A stretch of DNA of 64,000 nucleotides from Tetradesmus obliquus (GCA_030272155.1 CP126195.1:3331001-3395000), one strand, 5' to 3'; shown: positions 43,047 through 55,115, counted from the stretch's first letter. Notes: a model not told the origin generated them from the letters alone. Numbers and translations are program-made.

Positions 43047-45353
43047 GCTGCTGACAAACAGCAGGGCACGTGATGGCAAGATGCTCAGTCCAGCGCATCT
43101 CCTAGCGCAGCGCACTGCTTGATCAGGTTCAACTGGCAGGGTGTAGGCCGTCGCCGCTGCTGCTGCTGCTGCTACTGCAAGCTGGCAGCGTATTGTTGCC
43201 ACACAGCTTTCGCCTTGAGCTCTGGCGTGCCTTCAGCTCGTGCGCTGGCAGCGCACAATCTGCCAGGTTCAAGTTTTGAAATTACCCGGCAAGATGCACT
43301 GCTTGTTGGTGAGGTCTGACAACAATGCACAGTAACTGTATGATGAGCAGAGGGTGGCGTGTGCGCTTGGTGCATTATGCGGCAGCTGTACAGCTGGCAA
43401 TAGGTTGGGTTACCGTGGACGCTGCTGCCAGATGCAATGGCAAGCCGTGCAGTAAGCTGCTCATTGAGGTACGCTACTCTTTGCAGTGCTGTACCTTGTT
43501 CAACACAGCAGCTTGACCAGCCCAGAGCCACCGGCACTACTGCCGGGCTTTGGTTGCACTGCCAGGCCTTCAGCTTGCCGCGAACATGTTGGCAGAAAGT
43601 ATGTGACTGTGCCACATGTTGAATGAGTTGTTGCTTTTGTTGCTTTGGGAATTGCTTGATTTTTGCGGTGGTTGCATTGAGCATTTGGAACGGCATGCCT
43701 GATGCTGCTCCTCTAAGTAGTGCATCACAGGAACATGTTTGCAGGGACAGCAGCAGGGGACTGCCGGCATCGTGCGTGATATAGCACCTGCATGACAACA
43801 ATGTCAGACAGCGGCTGTCTGACATTGTTTTCATGCAGGTACCATATTGTGTAGGCTAAAAATTTTGAAAGCACCTGTCAGGATTGGAACACCACAGCTG
43901 CAGAGAGCAGCACGGCTTGCAGGCAAAGGCGTGTAGCCTACACATACTGAGTTGAGAATCATAAGGCGAGCGGGGCAATTGGCAGTTGTGTGCACCACTC
44001 TGTTCCTGCCTTATTGTCTTTGCAGAGCATGGCTGCCACCCAGGGCCCTGTAGCGCGGAATCGCAGCTGCTCGGAGAGTGTATGCCAACAAAAAGTGTGC
44101 GCCGGTCACCGCCCAGGCACACTTCGTCTGCGTGGGCAAGTGTGGCTGCAAGACAGGCTCCAGACAGTTGTCTGCTCTCATATGCCCTGCAGCTAGTGCT
44201 GAAGCAGGCATCCCACCGCAGTACCTTGCTATAATGTTGGCTGGTTTCATTTGACCGTTGGTATGAAAGGATGCAGTTGCTGTAACGTGAAGTTGAGACG
44301 TTAGGCTCTGTTCCACAGTTGAGGTCAACCCATACAGAGGTGGCCTCAAACACCGGTACTGCGCAGACCATGCACAAGCATCGCGTGCTGTGCACTTAAC
44401 CTGGCACTGCTGTAGCAGAAACCTTGATAGTATAGCCCGACACCGCACCATGATACCGTAGCAGTACGTATGTGCTTCAAAAAGCAACTTACAAAAAGAG
44501 CGCAACTGCCAGCAAGGCATGAGGTGCAGGGCAGCATGCATGAGTGCACAACAGACATCAGCTGATGCAACACTTGCTTGCACAGCTTAGAACCAGCACA
44601 CACAAGCACGGCATGTACGTAGCTGCATGGGCCACATAATTGCCAGCAACAGCTCATAACCGAGATCAAGTGCCCAAAAGACCTTGAAAGGTACAGGCTG
44701 GTCCGCAAAAGCACATGCATGCAGGCACAGCTGTCGCTGCTGTATTATGAAAGTGACTTGCTTTTGTGCAATGCTGCAGGCTCCTCTTCTTGGCAGCGAC
44801 AGCTGGAGCTGCTGTGTTGCAAGCAGCGAGTTGCACACTGTGCGTGTCAGCAACCAACCACCCCACCCCGTCGGCCAGCCGCCAGGCCACGTCCTGTCTT
44901 TTGGCAACACCATTTGTACAGTACACCAACACCCTTTCACGCTTCGGTGATGCGCAGGGCACCAAAATGCTGCTATTGACAGAGAGTTTGCTTACGACAT
45001 GAAAGCATGTAAGATCACACTATATGCTGCTATGGCTTCACAGATGAGCCGCGTTTGTGTGGACATGGCACGATGATGTGCAGAACAAGGCCATCACAGC
45101 GGGGCCCCAGCGCATGCGCTGTTGTCCACGCTGCTCAGCTCTTACAGCTCAATGCCTGCCCCAAATAAGCGCTGCACCCCGGACACCACCCCAATCCTCT
45201 GGCCCGCCGCCACGCCAACTGCCGCGCAACAACGATGTGCTGTGTGTCAATGCCCTTTCACTGCAGCATGGCAGAACCCAAATGGCGCTGGACGATGGCT
45301 GCAGGGACAACTCCTCGTCAGCAGAATCTGACCATCGCCGCATAAACATTCCC
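43047..45353. other. Intergenic region between converging genes
   Basis: No convincing gene. It contains a long near-perfect hairpin at 43791-43835. At about 45096-45180 there is a copy of the 3' end of the VDR gene (cgcatgcgctgttgtccac, gctcaatgcctgc), a partial tandem duplication of about 260 bp offset. A TTACA at 45142-45146 (TGTAA on minus) may serve VDR. Minus ORFs at 43172-43834 and 43856-44583 show no protein-like pattern. Confidence 0.5.
43791..43835. other. Near-perfect 45-nt inverted repeat (hairpin)
   Basis: Arms aacaatgtcagacagc (43797-43812) and its exact complement (43814-43829) flank a single G. Pairing continues outward for five more bases after one mismatch, giving 21 of 22 pairs. 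Confidence 0.9.
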
Positions 45354-47012
45354 TCACAGCGGGGCCCCCGCACATGCGCTGTTGTCCACAGTGCTCAGCT
45401 CCCACGGCTCAATGCCTGCGCGGTGCAGCGCCTCATGGATGCGATCAGTGTACTGTTGCGGCCAGGTGCCGTCTTGGGTGGCCAGCACTGCGCCGCTGTA
45501 GGAGAGGCCCGCTGCTGCTGCTGCCCCTGAGTAGTAGAAGAGGCAGAACTCCAGGTCTTCTGAGCAGTCCATGATGCGCCAGTACTGCGGCAAAGGAAAT
45601 GGACAGGCGAAACATATGAAATACGAATCATCATCATGTTACCCATCAAACATCAAGTGTGACTGAAGAGATCATAAGAAGACAATGCGCCCTGCTGTTA
45701 TAAGAGGCAGAACTCCAGGTCTCCGCAGCGCTCCGCGATGCGCCATTATTGCGGTAGAGAATGGGTGCTACTGACAATAGGATATGCAGGCAATCCTTTC
45801 AGGTGTTAAGGGTGGCGTATGCCGCGTGAGTAACCAGTGTAACCCCTTTCTCTCTCCGATATGCAGGCAGATCAAAGGCCAGTACACAGAACAGCGCTAG
45901 CGCGTCCGCCATACCACCATTACAAACAATGCAGATGCAGGCAGGTCTCACGCGGCAAGTGAGTGCAACCTCGTTAGTGCGCTGCAGCACACATGCAGGC
46001 ACTCTCTGCCGTCTTTTGCCCCTGTGTTGCACGCCCACCCACCTCGTTGCTAGTCACTCCATTGTCAAGAACCGAGTAGTAGAACGTGCCGGGCTCCTTT
46101 CCGCGCCTCACGCGGTAGCGCCGCCGCCGCCACACCTGTTGCCCATCCAGTGTGATGGCCTTGAACACTGGCTCGTACCACATCTGGCCCTTGCCCTTGC
46201 CGTACGAATACAGCTGGTGCTGGCAGGGGAAGAAGTCGTACTGCAGGGTGGGAGCGTTGCAGCAGCCGGGTGGGATTCTGTCAGAGCTGAGAGGCCAGAT
46301 GTACCTACTGCTGACGAAGACGCGCGGTGTCATTGATCTGTGATAAGCATGTGTATTTACTCCGTCGCAGTGCAGTTTGAGAGCTGCAGGCACAAGTGAT
46401 TGAGGTGGTGCTGGGGTGAAGCAGGCTGCGGCCAGAAGACTGCTTTGTACCACAAGCATTCCTCACCGCGGGGTTCTTGCCAGCCGCCACCAGCCAGCTC
46501 CAAGGCTTGGTGGCAGTGTCACCCGCCGGCATCTGCGGCCCCTGCTGCTTCCAGCCGATGAAGAGCGACTCTGCTGCCACATGAGTGAGAGGCTGGCCGC
46601 GCCAGCTGGCCATGGGGGCAGGGTTGGGCATGGTGGGCATCTGAGCATCAAGGCCCCTGCAGCAAGTGCAGTAAGACACAGTGCAATACAGTTGAAGACA
46701 GAGGAGCTGCAGCGTACTATTCTTGCACAGCTTGGGCTGGGTTGGTTTTGTAACAAAGCAAGATACGGACAAAACTGGCATGTGCTTGGTATGCAGGTGA
46801 GCCCACATGTTCATGCAAGTACCTGGGTTATGCAAGTACCTGGGTTATGCAAGTACCTGGGTTATGCAAGTACCTGGGTTATGCAGCAATGCTGGACTGC
46901 AGCAGTGCCCGGCTTACCTGCAGTTGTGCAGCTGCAGGATGCACAGCGCAAACTGCTCAAATTTTGGCGTCTCGTAGCTCACGATGCAGCGGTACTGGCA
47001 CACCTGCAGGTC

Positions 47013-47046
<34 letters not shown>

Positions 47047-49612
47047 GTGGCAGCAGCAATACTTTAGCAACGCGAGTTGCCAGCACAATGGCGCCAACCA
47101 CACGGCTGAGGGGATAGCCCTGTGCAGAATGTGCAGCACGCCATGCTGCGCAGCACAAACTACCAATACTAGTATGCAACAGCGCAACACTGTATCAATA
47201 TGACACTGCGACAAATGCGCCGCACCTGGTCATTGAGGGCGCAGCCCTCCAGGCAGTCCAGCCCTGCCTTGTAGGATGTTGCGATGACAATGTAACAAAT
47301 TTTATATATCACAGCATGGCAATGTAACATCGCTGCCCCACCTGGTCGTTGAAGGCGCAGCCCGCCAGGCAGTCCAGGGCCCCCTTGTAGCGTGTTACAT
47401 TGACAATGTAACAAAATTCAAATATTACAACATGGCAATGTAACATCACGCCCCACCTGGTCGTTGAAGGCGCAGCCCTCCAGGCAGTCCAGCCCCGCCT
47501 TGCAGCGTGTGTCACCAACACAATCAACGATCTTCTGGCCGCAGTTTTTGATCATGCACAGCAGGCTGGGCAGGTCTGTGCCCTTGGTGGTGTTGGCCAC
47601 CTCGGGGACTGGCGTGACGTACTCGTTGAGCAGCACCAGCCAGATGAACAGCAGGTCGTCTGGTGGGATGTACAAAGCGGGACAGCAGGGCAGCGGCAGG
47701 CGTGGCAGAGGTGTCAGGTGTTGTGTGGTTTGATTGAGCAGCACCAGCCAGATGAACAGCAGGTCATTTGCACATAAAAATGATTGCACCAACAACAAAC
47801 AAGACATCAGCATCCAGGAGACAGAGCTTGACAATGTTGGCCAGCTGCCGCCGCTACACCGCTGCAGAACACACGCTGCTGACCTGAAGTGTGTCGTCCC
47901 CACAGGCTGTCGATTGTCTTCAAAACCCTGGCCGCCCTCGCCTCAGCACTGAACCCTACTTTCTCAGCCAAGAACTGCGCAAAGGGCCCTGCAGTTGCAG
48001 GTGCATACGCATCCACCCTGCTGCTGCTCTGCATCTTGCCAGCACTGTCCCAGAACAGCGCCGTCCGAAGTTTCCCAGTGGCTTGTCCAAGGAATTCCAT
48101 CAGATCAGGATCTGAAATGCCTATGCCGACAAAGATAGGACCTCCAGTGTTGCCAGCACCACTGCTGCTGCTGCTGCCAGAGAGTGCTGCTGCCAAGCTG
48201 TCACGTGCTGCAGGGTCCTGCTGCAGCTGCTGTTGGCTGACGACCTCCAGGCTAAACCTCGGATTGTTCCACTGCAGACGCTGCGCCATGTGACGTGTTA
48301 CTTCTCCCCATGTGGCACCTTTATAGGGACTTACTAGCGCCTCGTCAACAACAGCATACATCTTGATCAAGGGGCCAGTTGGTGTTGCTACATTGCTGTC
48401 ACCAGGGGTGAGACCTGCTGCTGTTGCCGCTGCTGCTGCTGCTACAGCGTCTCCTGGTGCAGTGCTGCTGCTGCCGCGGCTGTTGCCTCCAGCATGCATG
48501 CTCTTGATCAGCCCAACAGCTGCCTTCAGCCTCCTGGCCACACCACCACTACGGCTGTGCCAAGTACCTGCAGCCCCACTGCTGCTGCTGCTGCCAGCTG
48601 CTGCTGCAGTGACAGCAGCAGCAGGGGTGCTGCTGGGTGAGTGCCTGATGGAAGCAGCCCTGAAAGCAGCTCCAAGCAGGCTGCTGGTGGTGCCCCACAG
48701 CCTGCCCATGCTGCTGCCACTGCCTGCAAAACTGCTGTGAGTGACAGCACCAGCTGCAGTGACATCAGCAGCAGGACCTGCTGCAAAGGCCAGCTCAGGT
48801 GCACTGCTGCTGCGGCTGCCAAGTTGCGCTGCAACTCGCTGCATCAATACTGTCCGTGCTGTGTTGCCAACGCCCACGGCAAGCAGCACCACCAGCAGTG
48901 TGGTAACAGCAGCAGCCAGGTGCTTTGCTTTGGAAGACGCAGTGCGCACCTTCTGCTGTTGCTGCTGTGGGTGCTGCTGCTGTGTGCTGGTGCTGGTGAC
49001 GTCAGCAGCTGAAGCAAGCAGCTGAGCTGTTGCTGAGTGGTTGGCAGGCTGCTGCCGCTGCTGCTTTCTGCGTCTGCGCTGCTGAACCTGCTTTGCGGTA
49101 TGCTGTCGGTTAGCCTTTGGTGCACTTGCAGCTGTAGCAGCAACCGCTGCTGCTGCTGTGTCAGCATGCTGCGCTGCACCTGCACTTCCACTGCCACGCT
49201 GCGTGCGTTCCTCCCGCTCCGAGTCACTTCCAGAAGCATCCGAAAGCTCGATCTGGTGTGAACTTGGACCTGGATTGAAGACAGGCATATTGGCTGGGGG
49301 CTGCACTGCAGTGTCTGCTGCAAGCGACAGCTCACTACTTTCGGTGATGGTGAACAGCGCTGATCTGTCGCTCCGATACGCTTTATGCTTGTTGATCTGA
49401 CTGATTGGTTCGATCAACTGCAGAAGGGGTGCAGCATCAGGCTGTCTCGGGTGCGAGACTGTCGGGACCACATACGGTGCTGCTGCGTCTGCTGCTCGAC
49501 GGCACGGGGAGGGTGCTTGACGCACCCTCCGCGTTATGCCAGAGCCAATGCCGGTGCTGTGCATTGCGGGCGTGTACGCTGCGTTGCAGCCAGGCTGGGA
49601 GTTTGCTTGCAC
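45354..49612 (-). CDS. VDR: Violaxanthin de-epoxidase-related protein (VDR family)
   Basis: Exons in reading order: 47884-49612, 47457-47659, 46918-47003, 46467-46656, 46043-46240, 45354-45584; 2637 nt, 878 aa, TGA. The VDE-like core starts near residue 600 with SDDLLFIWLVLLNEYVTPVP, then a Cys-rich region (CMIKNCGQ, CKAGLDCLEGCAFNDQV, CQYRCIVSYETPKFEQFALC), then the lipocalin part with PLTHVAAESLFIGW, PCQHQLYSYGKGKGQMWYEP, VWRRRRYRVRRGKEPGTFYY, SVLDNGVTSNEYWRIMD and WELSTVDNSACAGAPL. This fits the plant VDR group better than VDE itself. VDE converts violaxanthin to zeaxanthin in the thylakoid lumen; the activity of VDR is not established. The first exon encodes a long, Ser/Ala/Gln-rich N-terminal half with a possible transit peptide and one hydrophobic segment (AAAVTTLLVVLLAVGVGN). 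Exons 2 and 6 are flanked by partial duplicates. Confidence 0.87.
45700..45766 (-). repeat. Decayed duplicate of the VDR exon 6 5' part
   Basis: aagaggcagaactccaggtc and gatgcgcca.ta.tgcgg from exon 6 (45536-45590) recur here with changes. It lies in the intron upstream of exon 6 and keeps the order of exon 6, but the acceptor AG is lost. Confidence 0.7.
46815..46881. repeat. 17-bp repeat, 4 copies, in VDR intron 3
   Basis: Four head-to-tail copies of a 17-bp unit (tacctgggttatgcaag), about 35 nt from the exon 3 donor. Confidence 0.95.
47223..47520 (-). repeat. Three tandem copies of the VDR exon 2 tail plus splice donor
   Basis: The block encoding GLDCLEGCAFNDQ followed by a gtg donor occurs at about 47457-47510 (the in-frame exon), 47341-47390 and 47227-47280, spaced about 115 bp. 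Between copies a catggcaatgtaacatc / acaatgtaacaaa block is also repeated. All three end in cgaccag or tgaccag plus gtggg or gtgcg. Confidence 0.88.
47720..47765 (-). repeat. Duplicate of the VDR exon 2 start
   Basis: ttgagcagcaccagccagat / gaacagcaggtc, found at 47625-47657 in exon 2, recurs at about 47731-47763 in the upstream intron. Confidence 0.85.
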
Positions 49613-49986
49613 AGTGCAGTGGGTGATCTAGTCAACAAAGTCTAGAGGATATGCGTACAGGGTTGCAAAGCTTTCAAAGGCGTGCGAACAGTGCTTCGAG
49701 TCAATGCCAACGCATACCGACACAAGCCTGCCCTTCTTCGTGGTGACAGTGTTGTTTTCCAACTAGGGTCTTATGACCCTCGCATGTTGAAAGATTGAAT
49801 TGTCGCCCCAGTCAGGCACATATCAGCCTCTCAGGTGGCAGAGGATACGCCAAAGGTACAACCGGCGATCAGCTTGCTTGAGACTGACACCTTTGAACTT
49901 GGTCACAACCAAAGGCAGCAGCAGCACCAGCACCAGCAGCAGCAAGCAGGCATTGATGTGCATCCTCTTTGTGTACACCTGCTGCC
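49613..49986. promoter_or_regulatory. Bidirectional upstream region between VDR and the MYND gene
   Basis: 374 bp separate the two divergent ATGs. It must hold both 5' UTRs and promoters. I see no clear TATA box or repeated motif. Confidence 0.45.
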
Positions 49987-50639
49987 ATGCAACCTGACCC
50001 AGATTTACATGAGCAGCAGTACCCGGCAGTGTTTGCAGCACGCATGCTGCAACGCCTGTTTCAAAGTCCAAGGATGTCGTTGCTGCTGCAGCACCCACCG
50101 CCTGCCGTTCCCACAGCACAACAGCAGCAGCTGCTGGAATGCTGCTCTCTCACTCTACAACACCTGCACCAGGCACTGCCAGAGGATGCTACACTAGCGG
50201 CAGATACCCAACAGCAGCTGAGCAGCGTTCTACACCTGGACGCAGCTCACAATGCAGCAGCGCTGCTGGCCTGGGCGTTGCAGCGTCCAGGGCAGCTGCA
50301 ATTGCAAGCTGTGCCAGCCTCTGCGGTCATGGCCAACACATTAGAAGGAGCCTGTATCTCGGCGCATACTGCGCTGACAAGTCTGGCACTTGCACTGTGC
50401 GGCTTGGATGACAGCATCGCGGCAACACTGATTGTGGACTTCACCCAGCAGCTGGAGCGCGCAGGTGGGGATGAGTGGATAAGCAAACTGCGTGTGGCAT
50501 GTTGTTTGTGACAGCACCTAGTACGGTGCAACTATATGCGGCAGCATATCGCCAGTGAGATGTGCCATGTACAGGAATCGCCAATGCCATCCCTGCGCTG
50601 ATGTCGTGACCGTTGTAGCCAGCGAGAGATGCAGTCCTC

Positions 50640-50640
<1 letters not shown>

Positions 50641-50694
<54 letters not shown>
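50641..50694 (+). repeat. (CTG)n triplet run, 18 units, in intron 1 of the MYND gene
   Basis: Pure CTG run between exon 1 (ends 50464) and exon 2 (starts 50743). Confidence 0.92.
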
Positions 50695-50696
<2 letters not shown>

Positions 50697-50927
50697 TTGA
50701 GTCATGGCGCTTGTGCTGCTGTTGTTTGGCTGCACTGTGCAGGCCTACTGGGTAGGATGCTGTTGACTCTGGAGCAGTGCGCTCAGCAGCAGCAGCAGCA
50801 GCAGCAGCAACCGGCACCAATGGCGCCTGTTGACATCAGTCTGTTTGGCTTGTTGACTGAACTAGCAAGCAGGCTCTTTGGCGCGTGGACTGCAGTGTTA
50901 GCAGCCAGCTGCACCTCACAGAGCGTT

Positions 50928-50994
<67 letters not shown>
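50928..50994 (+). repeat. (GCA)n run, about 22 units, coding for polyalanine
   Basis: Longest triplet run in coding sequence here; read as Ala in exon 2 of the MYND gene. Confidence 0.92.
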
Positions 50995-50996
<2 letters not shown>

Positions 50997-51807
50997 ACAG
51001 CAGCACCAGGAGTAGTAGCAGCAGTACCATGTGTGGTACGTGCAGCGCTGCCGCTGCTGCAACAGCTGCAGCGCTGCGGGTCTGCACTGCTGACAGCAGC
51101 TGCAGCTGCAGCTGCAGGCCATGACAGTGCTAACCTTCAGCGGTGGTTCCAGGTGATGCAGTGCAATGCTGGGCAGTTCTTGCAGTACGTCAGCACGTTC
51201 TACTGTCAGTGCCAGAAGCAGCTGTCAGGCCAGCAGCAGCTGTTAGAACTGCTTCACATGCAGGTGGCGCCTGTGATCAGCGACCCAGCATCCCTGGAGC
51301 TGCTGTTGCAGCTGCTGTGTCTGGATACTCTGTTCCTGCACCAACAGCACACAACCTATATGCAGCAGCAGCGCTCGTCAGGCCAGACCAGCAGCAGCAG
51401 TGGCAGCAGCAGCAGCAACAGTGACCCCCAGCTGCCTGCGCAGGGGGCAGGCCAGCAGGCCCTGCAATCCAGCAAGCAGCAGCAGTCAAGCCCGTTCCAT
51501 ATCCCTGCCTTCCACCAGCATCCAGGCATGCTGCAGCTGCTGCCGGGTGGCCATGCCTATCTGGATGCAGCAGCAGCTGCGCCAGCAGAATCCTGGGACG
51601 AGCACGGTGGCTTACATGCAGCAGTGGCTTTTTTTGTAAAGAGGGCAAGCGCAGCATGTGACATACTTGCTTTCGGCTTCAGCATTGCTCAACATCAGGA
51701 TTCATTGGACAGGGATGCTTCTTTGCTGTCTGTGGCTAGTTTGCGCTTTGTGCTGGAGCTGCAGCTGCTGGCTGCATGGGCACTGCAGTTGCAGCCGCCG
51801 CCGCCAC

Positions 51808-51842
<35 letters not shown>

Positions 51843-54238
51843 GAGCAGCCGGTGACAGATGCAGGTCAGCAGGCCTTGCAGACAACAGCCGTGCTGCTGA
51901 GTTTTAACAAGCTTTTACTGTTGCTGCTGAAGGCAGTGCTGCAAGCAAGCGGCAGCAGCCTACTGGCTGAGCTGCTGCAGCAGCACGGCTTGCAGCTGCT
52001 GCAGGCACTGGCAGCGCCGGTGCGGCAGCTGCTGTTGAGCAGCCAGGAAGATACTGAAGTCGGCTTTGTAGCTGTAGGGATGGTGGGTGGTGATGAGCAG
52101 CTGTTTGCGCTGAGAGCAGCAGCAACCGGGGTGTATGTGCTGCCGTCACCTCAAAACAGGCGAGGTGAGTGTGGCTGTTGTCAGATGCGGCTTTGGCTGA
52201 GGCTTTGGTTGTCGATTTCGGCCTGTGGTGTTTGTTTGATAACCTGGTGCTAGCAGCTATTGCTGAAGCATGCTACTGAAGGCCAGCATCCCTTGCAGGC
52301 TGCATCTCAACATTCTCACCTTGCAATGCGCGCAAATGCTGGCAGCCACAGCGCCAACCGCGATCCTACTGGTTGCTGCTGTTCACGTCGTCTTAGACAG
52401 CCTTCTGTCGCCGTTGTGTGGTGGGCGTTGTGAAATCCCAATGGGCAACCTGCCTATGCGCGGTTGGTGGGTGCTGCTGCTGATGTTTGCAGGATGGTGC
52501 CTGCCCGCGGGGCAGCTGCCCGCCCTAGCAGCAGCACACCCAGAAGCTTACACAGCGCTGCTTGACTACTGCCTGCGCTCGCCAGCGCTGAAAGCAGAAG
52601 ACATGATGGCAGCTGCACAGCTGCTGTAATACGCAGTGGATGCTCTGCTTGGCAGCGAGGCAGCTCTCAGCAACACCACAGCAGTGGCGAGCCTAGCGTC
52701 TGCCCTGACCAGCCTGATCAAGCGAGCCGTGCATTTCACAAACACAGCAGCGGCACGCGACCAGGCTGCTGCTGCAGCAGCGGAGGCACCAGCGGGCGAC
52801 ACAGCAGACCCATCAGCTGCTGCAAACTTCCCAGCCGTTGTGGCGTCACTGATTGGCGTGTCGTGCCTCAGTCAGTTCTGCAGGCGGCGGGGTCTCTGAG
52901 CAGCAGTGCCAGCAGCAGCAGCGCCAGCAGCAGCAGGGCCAGCAGCAGCAACACCAGCAGCAGCAGCGCCAGCAGCAGCAGCGCCAGCAGCAGCAGTGCC
53001 AGCAGCAGCAGCCAGGCAGCTGCCAGCGCAGCAATCCTGGCTGTGCTGCTGACGCGCAGCCTGCTGCAGCTGGCAGATGCGATGGAGGCAGCAGGGCCGC
53101 AGCTGCTGTTCAGGTCGCTTGTTGCAGGCAGAAATGTCAGCTACAGGCTTGCATGGGCCATCCAAGAGAAGCAGATGGTGTTCAAATCAGCAAACATCAG
53201 TTGCATTGCGCCTGGAGGTGAGCCGCACCACACTGTGGACGGCGAGTGGCATATTTGGCAGCTGACTGTGCTCAAAAGCTTCGAGCGCCTGCTGGGTGCA
53301 CTGAAGCTCTTGGGTGTGATGCCAGCGGCAGCAACAGCAGCAGCAGAGCTCCCGCTGGCAGCAGCTGCAGCCTCCACAGCACCACCACTTGCTGTTGGCC
53401 ATCCTAGCAATGACGCTTCCAGCAGTAGCAGCAGCAGCAGCAGCAGCAACAAACAGACCAGTGGGGCCACCTGCTGCAGTTGCCGCGCATCAACCCACAA
53501 TGGGCTGCAGCAGCAGCAGCTTATGACGCCAAGAGGCACAGCTATGACTGGGAGCAGCTGCAGGAGCAGCTGTTCAGCAGTACTGCCAGTGAGGCAGAGA
53601 CAGCACAGCAGCTGTACCAGGATGCGCTGCAGCTGTGCAGGGCGTTGACAGCTGCAGCGCCAATCACTGTGGTCTGCAACAACCCTAGCTGCACCACATT
53701 AGCTGGCGTGAGTGAGGCAGCAGCGTCCTGCAAGGCATGTGCGCGCTGCGGGTGCCGCTACTGCAGTGTGGCTTGCCAAAGGGGCGACTGGCGGCGGCAC
53801 AAGCAGGCATGTCGCTGCATGGCTGCTGCAGGCGCGATGTGTGGGTAGCGATCGGTACTACCGATGGTTGGCAACAGGCATTGTTGTACTTTGTCGCTGT
53901 GGCTCAAATGGAGGTTGAGGCAGTTCAACAGTCGGCACTGCCGACTGAACAGTGGCTTCAGCTTGTGATCCTTGCTTGGATATCCAAGCTGATCAATCAG
54001 CTACTCACTTAGTGATGTTGATGGACAATCACCCTGTTAAGAAAAGCAGTTCCTCCACGCTATTGTGAAGCAGCGGGCCTACAACGAGTGCAGGAGCAGC
54101 TGCAGTGGCTGTTGCAGCTTTGATGTTGGGCTGTCCAAAGTTGTTGGCGGCTTACGTGGATGCCAGTATCAAGAGTTGAACGCCAGATGGTTTCCTGCTG
54201 CGTCTTGTGTGAACACAATCATGTCACCCTAAATACAA

Positions 54239-54243
54239 TGTAA
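54239..54243 (+). terminator. TGTAA poly(A) signal candidate for the MYND gene
   Basis: TGTAAATAAA about 390 nt after the TAG at 53846-53848; it joins the algal TGTAA and an AATAAA-like element. Confidence 0.5.
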
Positions 54244-54785
54244 ATAAAGTTGCTGGTTGCATTCATTACAAGCATAAGCATAACGCAACAGCATGCATAC
54301 TCACACAGCTCGACGGCTCCCCAGGCCATCATATGATGCCCTCATCCGTGCAGCATGCACATGTTCATGACATGATGTGTCTGCCAAGCGCTTGGCTAGC
54401 CCTCAGCTGCACGCGACTCAGGTGGCCCAGCCACCCACGGCATGTGGAAGCCACTTCCCGCAGAAGGCAGCAGCAGACATAGTGCCACTGGCAGTGCCAG
54501 GTGCGGCCAGCGCTGATACGCAGCTGCAGTTCAGTGCCAGGCCAGTGAACCACACTAATGAGCCACACCAGAATACGGGAAAGTGCAATTACATCAAAGG
54601 CGCGTACTATTACTAATGGCCATGCTCCATTTGCACGATACAGTCCAGGCACATTACTGCTCAGCCACACTCATCAGAGCAGTGCATCCTGCAGGGTGCA
54701 CGGCAAGACCCTAAACCCTACAGTACATTGGTCCTTTGACCCAGGCACACACTCGACTTCCATGGGTCGTGTTGAAGTTTATTTT

Positions 54786-54945
54786 TTGAGAGAGGACAGT
54801 TACATGTGGGTCCTGGCACCATCTTGGATGGTATGAGCCACAACAGGTTGAACACAGGTCTGAGACCAGAAAAGGAGAGTGAGCACCGTAAAACACACTG
54901 CACACCCTTGAGCACCAAATCTCTCATGTTATATCCAGATACGTC
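54786..54945 (+). repeat. Dispersed repeat family A, copy 3
   Basis: Carries gagaggacagttacatgtgg / tcctggcaccatc, then gtatgagccacaacaggttg and ctcatgttatatccag in the same order as 35511-35664. Spacing between the blocks differs. Confidence 0.72.
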
Positions 54946-55110
54946 TTACTGTCTTACTGCGGTTTTTGCAAGTGAGCACAAAGATATGATGGTACACACC
55001 AGGCGAAGCAGCCAATGCCCACTTCTTCTGCTGCATATGTTTGTGTGACAAAGGCATGACAGATTACTCCAGCCAGGCCTGGGTGCTTGCACCCCTGGCA
55101 AACAAATGGT

Positions 55111-55115
55111 TTACA
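55111..55115 (-). terminator. TGTAA poly(A) signal candidate for LIP2
   Basis: TTACA on the plus strand, TGTAA in the sense of LIP2, about 150 nt beyond its TAG stop. Confidence 0.45.

Larger units (their letters stand above)
49987..53848 (+). pseudogene. MYND zinc-finger protein gene with frame breaks (pseudogene or mis-spliced model)
   Basis: Exon 1 (49987-50464) and exon 2 (50743-52164) join in phase, and exon 3 starts in phase at 52493. Together they encode an Ala/Gln/Leu-rich helical protein with long Ala, Gln and Ser tracts. The C-terminus is a MYND finger: CNNPSC, CKACARCGCRYCSVACQRG and DWRRHKQACR; MYND domains bind proline-rich peptides. Exon 3 is broken. TAA at 52627 sits where the frame otherwise continues (AAQLL, then YAVDALLGSE). 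A one-base shift near 52877-52883 moves the frame at the SLIGVSCLSQF / LQAAGSLSS junction. A further change near 53400-53470 is needed to reach the MYND frame (LPRINPQWAAAA). No GT-AG intron I can find removes all three. TGTAA followed by ATAAA lies at 54239. Confidence 0.6.

Noticed and set aside
43172..43834. 220-aa minus-strand ORF
   Set aside because: No recognisable motif or splice support. It overlaps the 3' side of the plus-strand gene ending at 43046 and contains the 45-nt palindrome.
45354..49612. Classical violaxanthin de-epoxidase or the chlorophycean CVDE
   Set aside because: CVDE is a flavoprotein related to lycopene cyclases and does not look like this. The core here has the FNDQVCQYRC and RRRRYRVRRGK features of the VDR group instead of VDE itself.
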